Origin: Agroathelia rolfsii
Lineage: Eukaryota; Basidiomycota; Agaricomycetes; Amylocorticiales; Amylocorticiaceae
Reading direction: 5' to 3'
Length of the DNA stretch: 64,000 bases
NCBI GenBank assembly: GCA_018343915.1
Contig: JABRWF010000004.1
Coordinates: 3,472,001 to 3,536,000, forward strand
This document shows, piece by piece, positions 46,301 to 57,234 of this stretch. The notes under the pieces are model-generated. The model was not told the origin of the DNA, did no database searches, and worked only from the letters and a program-made list of their open reading frames with translations. Every line of letters starts with the position of its first letter. Position 1 is the stretch's first letter. A program made the position numbers and the translations under genes.

Positions 46301-48094
46301 TAAGCTTTTTGCCAGATAGTAGTATACCGTGCATCGTATTACCTCGGCGACCGCATACACACGAACTCTGTATGGTACACACACTCAAACACTTCCTGGC
46401 TCATAGTTATATATATCCATATTTTTCCGTACTGCTTAGGTCGATGGATAGATTGAGATAGATAGATAAATGAAGATGCTCATTTGATTGAGGCGGAATG
46501 GCTACAGGGAGGACAATACCGGAATTAGATTAGAGAGAGGGGATGAGATACCGGATGGTGTAGAAAGAGCAGGTGGGGAACGAAAGGCTGGTGGGAAGGA
46601 TGGGAAATGAAAGAATGGTCGACGGTGGCGTGTGGGCGTGTGGATGTGGTGTATAATTGGAGTACGGGCAATACAGTAGATGAGGTCAACGAGCACGTTT
46701 GTGAAGGTGAAAAAGAGTGACAGATAGAGAGGTGGTTAGACAGGAAGGACACGAGTCGAACGAAATGGGCTGAAGTGCGATGATATGGCTGTAGAGGAAG
46801 CAAGAGCTTGGAGAGACAACGGCAGGATCCGGCATAGATGGGGGATAAGAGCCGGTGAGGGTGCCGATGGGCGTTGTCGTGTGATAAAATATTGGATAGA
46901 AGACAGCCTCATTGTGGTAGCAAGTGTTTTTGGATACTTGCCTTATCATGAAAGACGAAGGAGAGAGGGAAAAGTAATCGACTCATCCGAGGTCTGCTGA
47001 GATGAGGGATGACACTGTGTAGAACACTGGTATCTGAATGCATCTAATACATTGCCCTAGAGTGCCAAAGGAGGTTATGCTGAGCCAAGGAGGGATACTA
47101 GAAAAGGCTATAACTTTGTGGGAAAAGGAACGGGCAGGAAAAAAAAAAACAAAGACAGAGATTCAAGACTGCGGCGCCAGGGAAGTGACGGCACCGGAGG
47201 TCTAGACGGGATCAATGATAGCTGATCAAAGAATCAGGGATGATGTGGCTGGAGCCAGCTAAACGAACGGAGAAACCGACGCCTAAATCGAGCAATAGGG
47301 TTGAGGGCAAACTGGATACGCAGCGCAGGGCTGGCTGAGAAATGAATCGCAGGCGCAAAGCGGAGTTAGGCCTCTGCTTGCCATGGGCAACCATGAAAAC
47401 GCGGCAGCCTCGCGGTGCAGTGGGTGCGTGCAGGCTCCGGGTTCTACCAGAGATTTCTTGTTCTTATCCGAGGAGACGAAAGATGGTGAGTGTACAGTGG
47501 CGTGCAAAGATAATGAGGAACTTGAGATGGGTTTGAGATGCATCATTCAAAACCACAGCAGAGAATAAGGATGTTGATACGTCTGATTAAATTTTTTGGC
47601 TTGTGCAGACGCGGTTGTAATGGGGAATGTCATGATGATGAATGCTGTGACAAGCCAATTGCATTGCACGGACAATTCTTGCTGAGTTTCAGATTGATTC
47701 CGATGGGGCAGATTTCGGACTCCGATAGTTCAGCCACCGAGGCCCAGCCCAGCTCAGGCAGCCTGCTCTGGTGCACAGTTGGGTGATGTGGTTGTGCGAT
47801 TCATTATGTAGCTCATATTAGGAGCCTGGTGGATCCCACCACAGACCACGGTGGTCTGTAGACTGTGGCGAGATGACGTGCAAGCAACGGCAACAGCAGT
47901 GCAGCAGTGGCCGGACCGCGGGCAGCCACCGAGTCAGGGCGAGAATGAGCCAGCCACGCGGGAAGAGCCGGTTATGTAATGTGAGTTTATATAGTTGATG
48001 ACCGAGCCGCTGTGACGCCCTGCCCAAGCTCGAATTTTCCCTCTCTCTCGCTCTCTGCTATCATATGCTCTCGACGGCATAGGCTCTGCACACT
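43330..48094. other. 4.8 kb gene-free region
   Basis: The longest stretch without a supported gene. Frames here are short, rich in low complexity and without domains. Notable pieces: a G-rich run at 46004-46025 (GGGG, then ten G, then GGG) that could form a quadruplex; a purine-skewed plus strand at about 46500-47200; and a Tc1-like terminus at 47495. It may hold a long non-coding RNA or the regulatory region of the RING gene, but sequence alone does not show this. Confidence 0.6.
47493..47520 (+). repeat. solo Tc1-like terminal repeat
   Basis: CAGTGGCGTGCAAAGATAA preceded by TA. The first 15 bases match the right-hand terminal repeat of the 30.2-31.8 kb element exactly. No partner end (reverse complement of CAGTGGC) was found nearby. 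Confidence 0.6.
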
Positions 48095-50069
48095 ATGCTG
48101 ACGCTTAATCCCGCCGCTACTTGCGACGTCTGCGCAGAAGAATATGGTCCTCGCTGCATGCCCCATACGATCCCTTGCGGTATGCATTTTTTCTGATTTT
48201 TTATTTATTTTTTAAAAGATTATTGCAACTCTTCAAACATCATCACGTAACCAACAAAAATTTCTCATACACATATTCCCCCCTCCCTCTGTAGGACATG
48301 TCCTCTGCAGAAACTGCTGCAACACCATCATCGAAAAAACACCTCAGCGCCTCACGCCCGTCTGCCCATTCTGTCGAGAAACTTTCAGCAGCGATAGTAT
48401 TCGGTTGATCCGGATCGACTTTTCTGCCAGTCGATGGAACACCCCTCGCATCTCACGGCGGACACTAGACAGCCCCAGTGATGTGCCCGTTATTCCGATT
48501 CTATCTCCCAAAGACGAGGAATCTCGCTTTGGGTCCTTCCCATTTGTAGAGCCTGGCTTCACAAAAACCCAAGCAGAGGCTCGCCAACTTGAACACAGAG
48601 TGGCCCAAGTTGCCACAAAGAAGTGTTCCGTCGAGGAGGTTACCAACCTCCATCGTGAGCTACAGGAGTGGCTTGATGGCGAAGAGGACCAGGTACGCAT
48701 CATTTGTTTCAGTTTGGATTTGGTCTATTCCATTTTCATTCATTTTGTTTTTTCTCTTGTCAATGTCTCACTATTCTTTCAACTCACTTCCATTCTTCGC
48801 TTCTCTTTCAGAACCCGTCCCTGGCCTTGAGCGCTGCCCTCCTGCATGCCATTCTCATGAACCACTTCGCACACGCCGAGGCTTCCAAGCAGGCAAGAGA
48901 CACCCAGATGCAAATGAAGGCCCAGATCGATGACCTAGAGATGATGAGAAGCAAGCTCCAAGTGGAGATCGCTCGGTACGGACTTATTATGCCGTGACGT
49001 ACGGGCTCCATTCTTATCTAACTTGATTTTCCTTTCTTTTACAGACAAGTGCGTGGCATTAGCAAAAGGTTTGTCACGGAGGCATGTACTGACAAATTGA
49101 TCACAGGAACGCCGATACGCTGAAGCTGAAGAAGAAATACAGCAACTCCGTGCTGAGCTTGCTCGCTCCAAGGGCCGCTCTTCCTCAACGGCACCTCCCC
49201 CGCTTTCGCGATCTTCGTCCGTGGCACCATCAGCTACATCCACTAGGTCTTCGATGGTCTCTCCGGCACCCATGACGCCACCTTCATTGTCGGTCCCGAA
49301 TACGCCCTCCTCGACTCGAACTGCTATAATTTCTCCTACAAGTAGATCGTCGTCGACCGCACCGAGCGTCTCCTCATCTTCTTCCTCCTCTACACGCTCT
49401 CATGTAGTCTCTCCCACAACGCGCGCTGCTTCTACAGCACCAAGCCTGTTTGCATCGTCGTCTAGATCTGCTGTGACATCGCCCGCATCTCGGTCATCTT
49501 CAACTGCGCCACCGCCTTTGACTTCATCACGCTCAGCATCCTCATCTATGCCACCTGCTCGTCGTCCATCCATGTCTTCGTCCAGTGCGCCCCATACACG
49601 ACCACCCTCAACTTCGCCGATTCCTCCTGTACCTTCCATTTCTAGAGCTCCCTCTGTGACACCCTCTTCTCACTCACACCGCTCATCTTCTACTATGGCG
49701 GCTGCAATGACATCGGCGAGTCGCTCTGCTTCATCACATACGCGCACTTCCTCCGTTCAATATCCATCGTCGACGGTCCGCTCGGCTACGCCTGCCGCTC
49801 CTGTGAGCCGATCCAAGACCCCGGCCGTCCCGACGTCCTCCTCAGCTACTCCCACACGGACCCGCCGGATGAGCAGTGTCGCTGCGCCGGCCATGATGCG
49901 ATCGGCATCCGACGATAGTGGTGCTGAAATGGATTATCGTAAGCCTACCCGTGGCCAGCATGAGATATGGATGCCGCGTACTCCTGCGCCTGACTCTAGA
50001 CGTGCGTATGGTACACGTACACCGGTGCCTACGATGCGTTATCCGACGCCCTCCAATCATTCTCCTTGA
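48095..50069 (+). CDS. RING-finger/coiled-coil protein with Ser-rich tail
   Basis: The first exon (48095-48179) encodes MLTLNPAATCDVCAEEYGPR and ends in IPCG; the second begins at 48295 with HVLCRNCCNTII. The RING is C-x2-C, then C-G-H-V-L-C-R-N-C, then CPFCRE, so all eight ligands are present. FSSDSIRLIRIDFS follows, as in the second RING gene at 63219. A coiled coil is formed by QAEARQLEHRVAQVATKK and later QMKAQIDDLEMMRSKLQ, ERRYAEAEEEIQQLRAELA. From about 49200 the chain is almost entirely Ser/Pro/Thr/Arg (about 280 residues), probably disordered. Likely an E3 ubiquitin ligase; the substrate is unknown. Intron ends near 48695 and 48812 are clear; those around 48975-49107 are approximate. 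Confidence 0.85.
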
Positions 50070-51921
50070 GGCGTTCTTTGATTGACGTGTGCGTTGCCCT
50101 ACCCCCTAAAAAGCTTCCGATGGCAGAGACGTCCATCGGGGGCAACCGTCTGAGTGGACAAAAAATCCATTTAACGATTTCCTCGTGGTTTTCCCTGTGA
50201 TTTATCTGGAATCCGATCTTGGTTCAGGGTACTCTATACGCTATCTAAGTACCATCTATCTCCGTATCTGTTTCTTACACTTTCTTCCTGCTGTATCACG
50301 TGGGGTTTTTTTTTTTCATACTTGTCTTTGGCAGGCCCACGCATGGATTCTACTTCCATACCCCCACCCATCCGTGATCCCCACTGTCCCACATCTTCAG
50401 TGCCTCGCACATCATTTCCTCTCCTCCCCTTTGTCCTGCGCCCGTTTCCTTTTGCCGTACGTTTCAGTCAGTTTTTCAGTCCCGCTTCCTCAGTTTTGGC
50501 ACATACACATCTTTCTAATACTTTATTGAGCAATAGCTCTCCTTTTTCTAGTTTTTATCCTCTTCACTTTTTCCCTCTTCTCGTTTCGGTTTTTGCATTC
50601 GGTGCCATTGTACATAGTCCAGTCTCTGTCTGCTTTTTCACGTGCTCATCATCATTCCCCATCCCCTCATCGACAGTTATCTCTTGCACGTAATCTTATT
50701 TCTCTTTACTTACATCTGTTTTCCTCTTTTTTTCTTGTTCCCATTCCCCTGATCCCCTCCCCCGATCCCATCCACTATCTGATTTCCTCTCCCACTTACT
50801 ATCTGTCCCTCAGTTCCCCTCTATCCCACTAGTTCCATCCATCTATGCAATCCACTCATCTACATGCCCTTTCCTTCCAGCTTTGATTCTTGCACCCTCA
50901 TCTACCTGTACTCCGCTATTCCCCCTCCCCCCCACCCGTGTTGCTGTCCTGCAGCTCGGTGACACCTCCCATCTTCACTTCGTCCCGCTCCTCAAAACCC
51001 CCGCTCCATCCTGGCCAGATGGAATAGCTGACCGTTCGTTCTCACTACAGATCCCGGTTGGCCACCGGCGGATCTCTCATCTGCAACCCTCAAAAGGCAC
51101 ATGAATGACTACGGTTTCTGTTGTTCCTTGCCCCGTTGTCCCTATCCCCGTAGTTGTACGTGTGTGCTTCCTCATATACCACCTCTACCTTTTCTCTATT
51201 TTCCCTTCCCACTACACATCCTGACGATGCTCTGTTTCTCTCTTTTCCACTCCCTCTTGATCTTCTCCTCTACCTTGACCTCTCGTCATAGTATCGGCTC
51301 TTCCCCTCCTCACTTCCCCATTCGCCCGTCTGTTTCCCTCTCCTCCATCTATCCTCCCTTAACATGAGCATACCACCTGCTCGATGATTTCCCCCTCCTG
51401 TATTCATCCCCTTTTACGTCTTTGGATCCTATTTCACGCGCTTGATGCCACCTCGATATTCCCACCCTTCAAGAGTTTACGATTCATAACGCCTTGTGTA
51501 CTTTTTTTCCCCCTTACCGCTTTTACTTGACGCCTTTGATGACGACCCCGTTTCCTTTACGAACGTACCGAACACCCTGTTATATACACACCTATAGAGA
51601 TGAACTTTTGATGACCTTGTGAATTTTCTTCGCCCCGTTCCGCGCATGTTGTTCGACGGAGAACGAAGGACATTTCATCTCGGAGCCTTTTTGCTCTCAC
51701 ATCGCTGAGGACCGATGCAGCCACTTTGGGTATTCCAGAGACAAACAGTATAACAATGATGTGTCTGTTGACGACAATAAATGGTTTACATATATGCTAG
51801 CACATGTGCCGTCGTGCACAGAAATGTTTGTGATTGTACGCCGGAAATGTCAACAAGTGCACTTATAACAAGTCAGCAAAAAGTTCATCTTCCACCTATA
51901 TTTCGATCAGTTTCAAATTTG
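50070..51921. other. pyrimidine-skewed gene-free region
   Basis: From about 50185 to 51600 the plus strand is overwhelmingly C and T, without being a simple repeat. Frames here encode only Ser/Pro/Leu/Phe-rich strings. It follows the RING gene stop and precedes the end of the minus-strand BTB gene. It could be a very long 3' UTR, a transcribed non-coding region or a decayed Ser-rich sequence. Confidence 0.6.
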
Positions 51922-53061
51922 TTACTGAGCTAAACTAAGCCGGCGAACCTCTTGGAATCTATTCTCGATGTCCCGTATGAGGTTGTCGATAAATATTTTA
52001 AGATGCTGAGGTGCTTGCCTTCTACACAGGCATCCTACTGATACGAGCCCCTCACTCGATTTCTCACTACCCTCTTCCACATTGATTGCAACAAGGGCTT
52101 TGGCAATAAATATGGGATCCCTTATGGTATGCAGTGGTTGCCTCGTTATTAGGACACTCTCGATCTCATTGGTAAGTGTGTGAAACCAGTTGCGGAGGGC
52201 ACCGTAATAACCTCTGTCATATGTGGCATCGACGCCTGCCGGTGCCGGCGGGCAAGCTCTGCAAGTCAACCAACACATGCTCCGGTTACTAGAAACCCGC
52301 CACTTGCTATTCTCGATCGTGCGGTCAACAGCAGCCCAGCATTTCAAGTAATGTTGCTGGAGTTTATAGAAATCGAATGCGGAAATCTCTTTCATGGCGG
52401 GCACCAACGCCGGGCGTTTCTCGACGGAGATAGGAAGCAGGCAGCGGGCTGCCAAGCGAACCTCGTCGACCAAGCCGTGACGCCAGGCGAGGCAAAAACA
52501 TGTCATACTATCGTTAGTGTTTCTAAGATACCTTTCCTTGAAGGTTCCACGGAATGCGGACAAGGCCGCCTGCATTTCATATTTGCGGAGTGCTACCACA
52601 AGCGCAAGCGCGTCCGTGAGATTACGAATGTTCACGTCATCAGATAATCTCCTGCCCGGATGACAAAGGGTCAAGATCGCTTCAATGACTGGTTTAGTTT
52701 CTGACATGGCAACCACGGGAAGCCCCTCCAATACATCGTCTGTTGAGGTAGAAGACTCGGGAAGCCGACTCGTAGAACTGGATTCAGGCTGAGGCAGCGT
52801 AAACATTTGTCTGAACACCTCCGAGACCATCGAAAAGAGAAGTTTAAACGTTGGGAAATAATAGCCGTCACTAGATTTGAGTATAACGTCTGCACCCGGG
52901 AGACCGGTATATAGGTCGATCTTTTGGATTGTTGTGGGATTCCGGACCACTGACGGCTTGGAACTCAAGCTGGAGTTCGGGTCCGCGCCGCTGTCTGTAA
53001 ACAATTGGTCACAAATGAGACCCTTGAAACGTAAAGGTAGAACCGCACTTTGTGCAGACAT
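51922..53061 (-). CDS. BTB/POZ-domain protein, copy 1
   Basis: Two exons: 53061-53049 (13 nt, MSAQ plus one base) and 52994-51922, giving 361 aa. The 54-nt intron is a multiple of 3 and open, so it could also be read through. I prefer splicing because copy 2 has the same 13-nt first exon and needs it. The BTB core begins GLPGADVILKSSDGYYFPTF, then KLLFSMVSEVFRQMFTLPQP, GLPVVAMSETKPVIEAILTL and CHPGRRLS, followed by LVVALRKYEMQAALSAFR and helical sequence such as FDFYKLQQHYLKCWAAVDR. BTB proteins of this fungal type are likely dimerising adaptors, possibly for Cul3; this is inferred. It lies in tandem with copy 2. Confidence 0.9.
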   Translation of the reverse strand: MSAQSAVLPLRFKGLICDQLFTDSGADPNSSLSSKPSVVRNPTTIQKIDLYTGLPGADVILKSSDGYYFPTFKLLFSMVSEVFRQMFTLPQPESSSTSRLPESSTSTDDVLEGLPVVAMSETKPVIEAILTLCHPGRRLSDDVNIRNLTDALALVVALRKYEMQAALSAFRGTFKERYLRNTNDSMTCFCLAWRHGLVDEVRLAARCLLPISVEKRPALVPAMKEISAFDFYKLQQHYLKCWAAVDRTIENSKWRVSSNRSMCWLTCRACPPAPAGVDATYDRGYYGALRNWFHTLTNEIESVLITRQPLHTIRDPIFIAKALVAINVEEGSEKSSEGLVSVGCLCRRQAPQHLKIFIDNLIRDIENRFQEVRRLSLAQ

Positions 53062-53574
53062 GTTTCAAATTTTAGAGATGGCGCTAGTTGGGGCAGTAGC
53101 AGTAGATATATACTGGATGATGGAAACACTCAAGGGAATACCACTGTCGGGTTCGGGTCCATTGCGCACTTTAGATTTATACAACTTTCGTCCGGCGTCA
53201 TTACATATAGTATGCCAAGGAATATCTATCTTGGCCAGTCGTTTACATGCGCCCATAGTGACGAATTTTTATGGTCTTATGGTCTTCCTCCCCCCTCTCT
53301 CAATGTACTACTACGTTATTTGTCTTCAACACAAAACGAAGAGCGCTGAAGTTGTATTTCAGAGTATTCCTACCTTTACAGTGCTGAGGACCAATGTAAT
53401 CGCTCTGGCCATTTTGAAGACGATTCAGTAGTGATAGGATCTCTAAGTCTGTCACACAGATGATTTACCGCTGTGTACAAAGATGTTTTCAATTGTACGT
53501 CGTTAACAAGAAAATGTATAAGAATATCGCTCATAACAGCTCAGAAAAAATGTCATTCTCCACCTGTGTTCTGA
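53062..53574. promoter_or_regulatory. promoter region of BTB copy 1
   Basis: About 500 bp between the two BTB genes. Plus-strand frames here are shadows. It includes sequence resembling the spacer beyond copy 1 (GTGCTGAGGACCAATG at 53380 against GCTGAGGACCGATG at 51705), so the duplicated unit extends past the coding part. Confidence 0.5.
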
Positions 53575-54713
53575 TTAGTATCCAGTTTGATGCCGGATTA
53601 GAATGATTCGACCAACCTCTTGGAATATTTTATTCATGTCCCGTATGAATTTGTTGACAAATACCTTGAGTTGCCGGCGTGCTTGCCTTCTACACTTCGC
53701 TACCTTGTCGTTGGGATCTCGACATTCTTTATTTATCGTAACAAAAGCTTGGGCAGTAAATGCGGAATCCCAGATAGTATCCAGCGGTTGTCTCCCCCTT
53801 ATGGCATCCTTCATCTCATTGGTAAATGTGTGGAACCATTTGCAGACAAGATCATACGCATGGTACTGGGGGCGTATTCTAGGGCATGCAGTGCAATTCA
53901 ACCAGCATACGTCTTGATCACTGTCAATTGGAATTCGCCATTCATCATTTTCCAGTATATTATCGGCGGCAGCCCAGCATTTGATATAATGCTCTTGAAG
54001 CTTATAGAAATCGAGTGCGGAAATTTCTTTCATGAAAGGCACCGACGGACGTTTCTCGATGGAGACGGGAAGTAGTGAGCGGGCCGCCATGCGAACCTCG
54101 TCGATCAAGCCATGACTCCAAGCGAAGCAAAAGCATGTTATGGCATCGCTAGTATCCTTAAGATACCTATCCTTGATTACTTCACGGAATGCGGACGAGG
54201 CTGCGCGCATCTCATATTTGTGAAATGCTGTTGTAAGTGCAAATGCATCCTCAAGATTATAATTGTTCCAGTCATCCTCTGACTCGGAGTTAGATAGTCC
54301 CTTACCCGGATGACATATCATCAAAATTGCTTCGATAACTAGTCTGGTTTCTGGCATGGCGACAACAGGAAGTCCGTCCAATGTTTCACTTGTTGGAGAG
54401 GGAGATTTGGCAGACTGAGTAGCGGGAGAGCTCAGGTTGGTCTCGGGTTGAGGTAATATGAGCATATGCCTGAACACATCCGAGACCATTGAGAGGAGTA
54501 ATCTGAAGGTTGGAAAATAAAAACCATCGCTGGATTTAAGGACAATGTCTGCGCCTGGAAAGCCATTGTGTTTGTCAATCTTCCGGATTACCGACTCGGA
54601 ATATGTTGGGGAGCTGGGGTTTGAGTCCGAGTAGTTATCTGTAAAGATTGATGAGGTATTTCATGCAAATGATAGTCTTCAAAGGTGAAGCAAGTCACAC
54701 CTTGCGCAGACAT
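53575..54713 (-). CDS. BTB/POZ-domain protein, copy 2
   Basis: Two exons: 54713-54701 (13 nt) and 54638-53575, giving 358 aa. The 62-nt intron is not a multiple of 3, so splicing is required. The BTB core is GFPGADIVLKSSDGFYFPTF, RLLLSMVSDVFRHMLILPQP and GLPVVAMPETRLVIEAILMI, then FALTTAFHKYEMRAASSAFR and LDFYKLQEHYIKCWAAADN. These pair line by line with copy 1. The C-terminal half keeps a Cys/Trp-rich segment, CWLNCTACP (CWLTCRACP in copy 1), and both end in a basic helix (RRQARRQLKVFVNKFIRD). Function is inferred as for copy 1. Confidence 0.9.
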
Positions 54714-55068
54714 GTTTCAAGTTCTGTAGAGACAACGGAACTTAATAGATGTAGATGTAGATAACTGAACCTAGCCTGAGTCTCAAGCCCCTATGCAGAT
54801 GCCGCGGTCCGACACGATCCGTCTTTTTCTTTTGTTTGTACTACATGTACAGTATAATACAGGTGCTTTGCAACCAACTTTTCAGTGAAATATCTCCCCT
54901 CAAAAGAAGATTATCATCCGATAGGCTATGCTGACATGACGGGAATGCAATAAGGCTTGTATGCATGTGGTATAAAGCAGTTCTATCAACATTTTGTACG
55001 TGCTGTTGAATCCAAATACTGAAAACGACGAAAAGAGGCCTTTGCATTTGTGACACTCCTATTCTCTC
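54714..55068. other. BTB copy 2 upstream region
   Basis: Intergenic. No gene seen. The foldback element follows at 55069. Confidence 0.55.
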
Positions 55069-55222
55069 ACACAGAGGCGCAAGTAAGAAATATAAAATAT
55101 AAATAAAATAAAATAAAAAAAATCACCGTTTTTACAAAAATGTCCGCAAGGGTCCCCTGCGGCTTTTGTGCGATATTTTTGTAAAAATTGCGTTTTTTTT
55201 TTTTTACTTGCTCCTTCGTGTT
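55069..55222. repeat. foldback / hairpin element
   Basis: An inverted repeat about 155 bp long. Inner stem: TTTTTACAAAAAT at 55129-55141 pairs exactly with ATTTTTGTAAAAA at 55175-55187, around CCGCA/TGCGG (55144-55148, 55158-55162). The outer arms are imperfect but recognisable: CACAGAGGCGCAAGTAAG pairs with CTTGCTCCTTCGTG. A-rich on the left, T-rich on the right. It may be a small foldback transposon or a transcribed hairpin. Confidence 0.6.
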
Positions 55223-55389
55223 AGCCAAAACGCTCCCAGCCTTGTGACACTTGAGTGCATATTGAAGGATCAAAACTCGGCCTCTTTTGTAGAAACAGGC
55301 AAACGATTGATAAATGAAATGCCAGGCCGTGCATCCGCAAAGAGGCTTGAGATTCTTAGACTATCATGGATTGTGTGCTGTATAATAGC

Positions 55390-55773
55390 TACAGTCGACT
55401 CCCTCTAAAGGTATAGCTCTGTCAGGGCATAATCTCTCATAAGTCATCGACCCTTGGCGTCACCAAGTTGGTATGCGGGGGGAAGGAGCGCAAAAGGCAT
55501 AAAATTCATTTACGCCCGACGCTCTAATAATGCATCTCCATATAAGGAGATACCCGTGTATTATTAAATCGGTAACACCATATTCTATTATATAGGGTGT
55601 GCCGGCAGCGAAACCAGCTGTCTGATTCCTTGCTTACAAAGGCTGGGGATTGCACCGCCGTGGCAGGCCAAACTCTTCAAGTAGACATCCAGCAGCTATC
55701 AGGACATACTCCCTCAAAAGGTACATTGTCTTGTCATCATCGATCAGCATACCTTTAGAGGGAGCCGACTGTA
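55390..55773. mobile_element. 380 bp MITE with pogo-like terminal repeats
   Basis: Element body 55392-55771. The left end is CAGTCGACTCCCTCTAAAGG; the right end read in reverse complement is CAGTCGGCTCCCTCTAAAGG, one difference in 20. Both sides are flanked by TA (55390-55391, 55772-55773), the target duplication used by Tc1/mariner and pogo elements. The interior has no transposase. CAGTCGACTCCC-type ends are, to my knowledge, seen in fungal pogo/Tigger-like elements. Confidence 0.85.
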
Positions 55774-56424
55774 TTGGAATTGGCCTTATCTCAAAAGTTG
55801 ATCTAAGCGGCCAACACTGCTATCAATTGCAGTTCTACAATGGCTCTTCTTCACCGGATCTCCATCATGCATTTTCCATGCATTTTCAAAGCCATCAATA
55901 GAATATGTCTTGTAAAGGACATCCAAGGTTTCATTGGGTTATCTCAGTTTTGACCAGCAACGTGCACTTCTTCAATCCCTCACGACTCTTCATCTCGTGC
56001 AATTCCAAGCTCAGCATTGCTCATTCACTCTGATAACATCTATGCGCGCCATTTGGAATATTTTCCTTAGAATTTACAATTGCTGTTATTACCATTCCCA
56101 AATCTGAACCGCCTCTATGTGACAGCTAGTCACGAGATCGAACAAAGAGATAATAGACACAAGGGTTGATTTGAAATTACTGTAGCACATAGAGAGTAGA
56201 CAGGTATTTATGCGAAAATGAAAACTCCTCCCAAGCCCATCGTTCACATGCAATAGATGAGAAATACGACCAAGTATTATGAGAATATGAAATTACCAGT
56301 ATTGACGAACGCCCTCTGCCCTGCAGCGGGGCATGACCAATCCGATGCGGCAGGGCTGTGACAAGTAATGCTGCGCCGTTACACTCTACCAGAGGTTTCT
56401 TGGTTTTGATTCCTGTTACCAGCC
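55774..56424. other. intergenic, ICMT-like gene upstream
   Basis: About 650 bp. No coding signal or repeat seen. Confidence 0.55.
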
Positions 56425-57234
56425 ATGCCTGCGAGCCTTCTCAAGATCCCGCTACTCGTAATTATAGCTTTTGTTAGTTACATTGGCTATCAGGCTCCTC
56501 ATCGGGCCACTTCAAATGAACTAGTGGCTGTTGTTAGATTACCAGAGAAAATCCTTGCAACGGCCATCTCCCTTGGCTTCATGAGTTTCTGGCAAGTCAG
56601 GACTTGATGGCACTGAAATATCTTATTAAGCCTCTATTTGTCAACTTGGTCCTCTTAGTGGACATCGTCCCTCTTGGTCTTGGCTGAGGTGATCGTTATC
56701 CTGCTCAGCCACTTGACTTCCCCATGGGCAGCTGCTACAGAGTCTTACCTTTGCCCATCAGGGCTGCTATCTTCAACTACTTCAAGTCACAGACCAATAG
56801 GCCCAGGATCTATAGCCATCACCCCATCTTTCCTAGTTAGCTCCACTGTTCTTGCCTTTGGTGGCCTCCTCCGTGCTGCATGTTATCAAGCTCTGGGCAG
56901 CAACTTCACCCTCCTTGTTGCTGTGCGCAAAGATCACATGCTGATTACCACAGGCCCATACAGTTACATTCGTCATCCGGCCTACCTTGGTGGCGTGGCA
57001 CTTGTTCTAGGGTTTCCGCATGTATTCTTTGCACGCGGATCATATCTTGCCCAGTGCTGGTCGCTTGGCTGGATGGCTGAAGCATTCATTGGGATTGGTC
57101 AGATTATTGTTATTTACCCCGGTACATTTACTAGAGCAGTTACAGAAGATGATTTGATGAAGAAAGAGTTTGGGAAAGAGTGGGAGGAGTGGGCGCAGAA
57201 AGTCAAATACAGAATAATTCCTGGGATTTGGTAA
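56425..57234 (+). CDS. isoprenylcysteine carboxyl methyltransferase (ICMT/STE14)-like membrane protein
   Basis: Two exons (56425-56595, 56659-57234) give 248 aa. The intron starts gtcagg after Gln57 and ends ctcttag. Hydrophobic segments: residues about 5-22 (LLKIPLLVIIAFVSYIGY), 40-55, 60-75 and 115-130, then the signature DHMLITTGPYSYIRHPAYLG, with the conserved RHPxY motif that binds S-adenosylmethionine and phospholipid. A last helix pair (GWMAEAFIGIGQIIVIYP) follows, then a charged tail with EDDLMKKEFGKEWEEWAQKV. ICMT enzymes methylate prenylated CaaX proteins such as Ras and mating pheromones at the ER; some relatives are of unknown specificity. The length is close to STE14 (about 240 aa). 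No pheromone gene is visible nearby. Confidence 0.85.

Noticed and set aside
47538..47786. 82-aa frame ending CTVG, which resembles a CaaX pheromone precursor
   Set aside because: Too long, a Cys-rich N-terminal half, no typical precursor layout, and no receptor gene nearby. The ending is probably chance.
49400..49639. Gly/Asp-rich minus-strand frame across the RING protein tail
   Set aside because: Antisense of the Ser/Pro-rich tail.
56590..56600. Possible GC-AG intron in the ICMT-like gene (donor gcaagt)
   Set aside because: The GT donor four bases later (CAA|gtcagg) gives the correct phase; gcaagt would break the frame.
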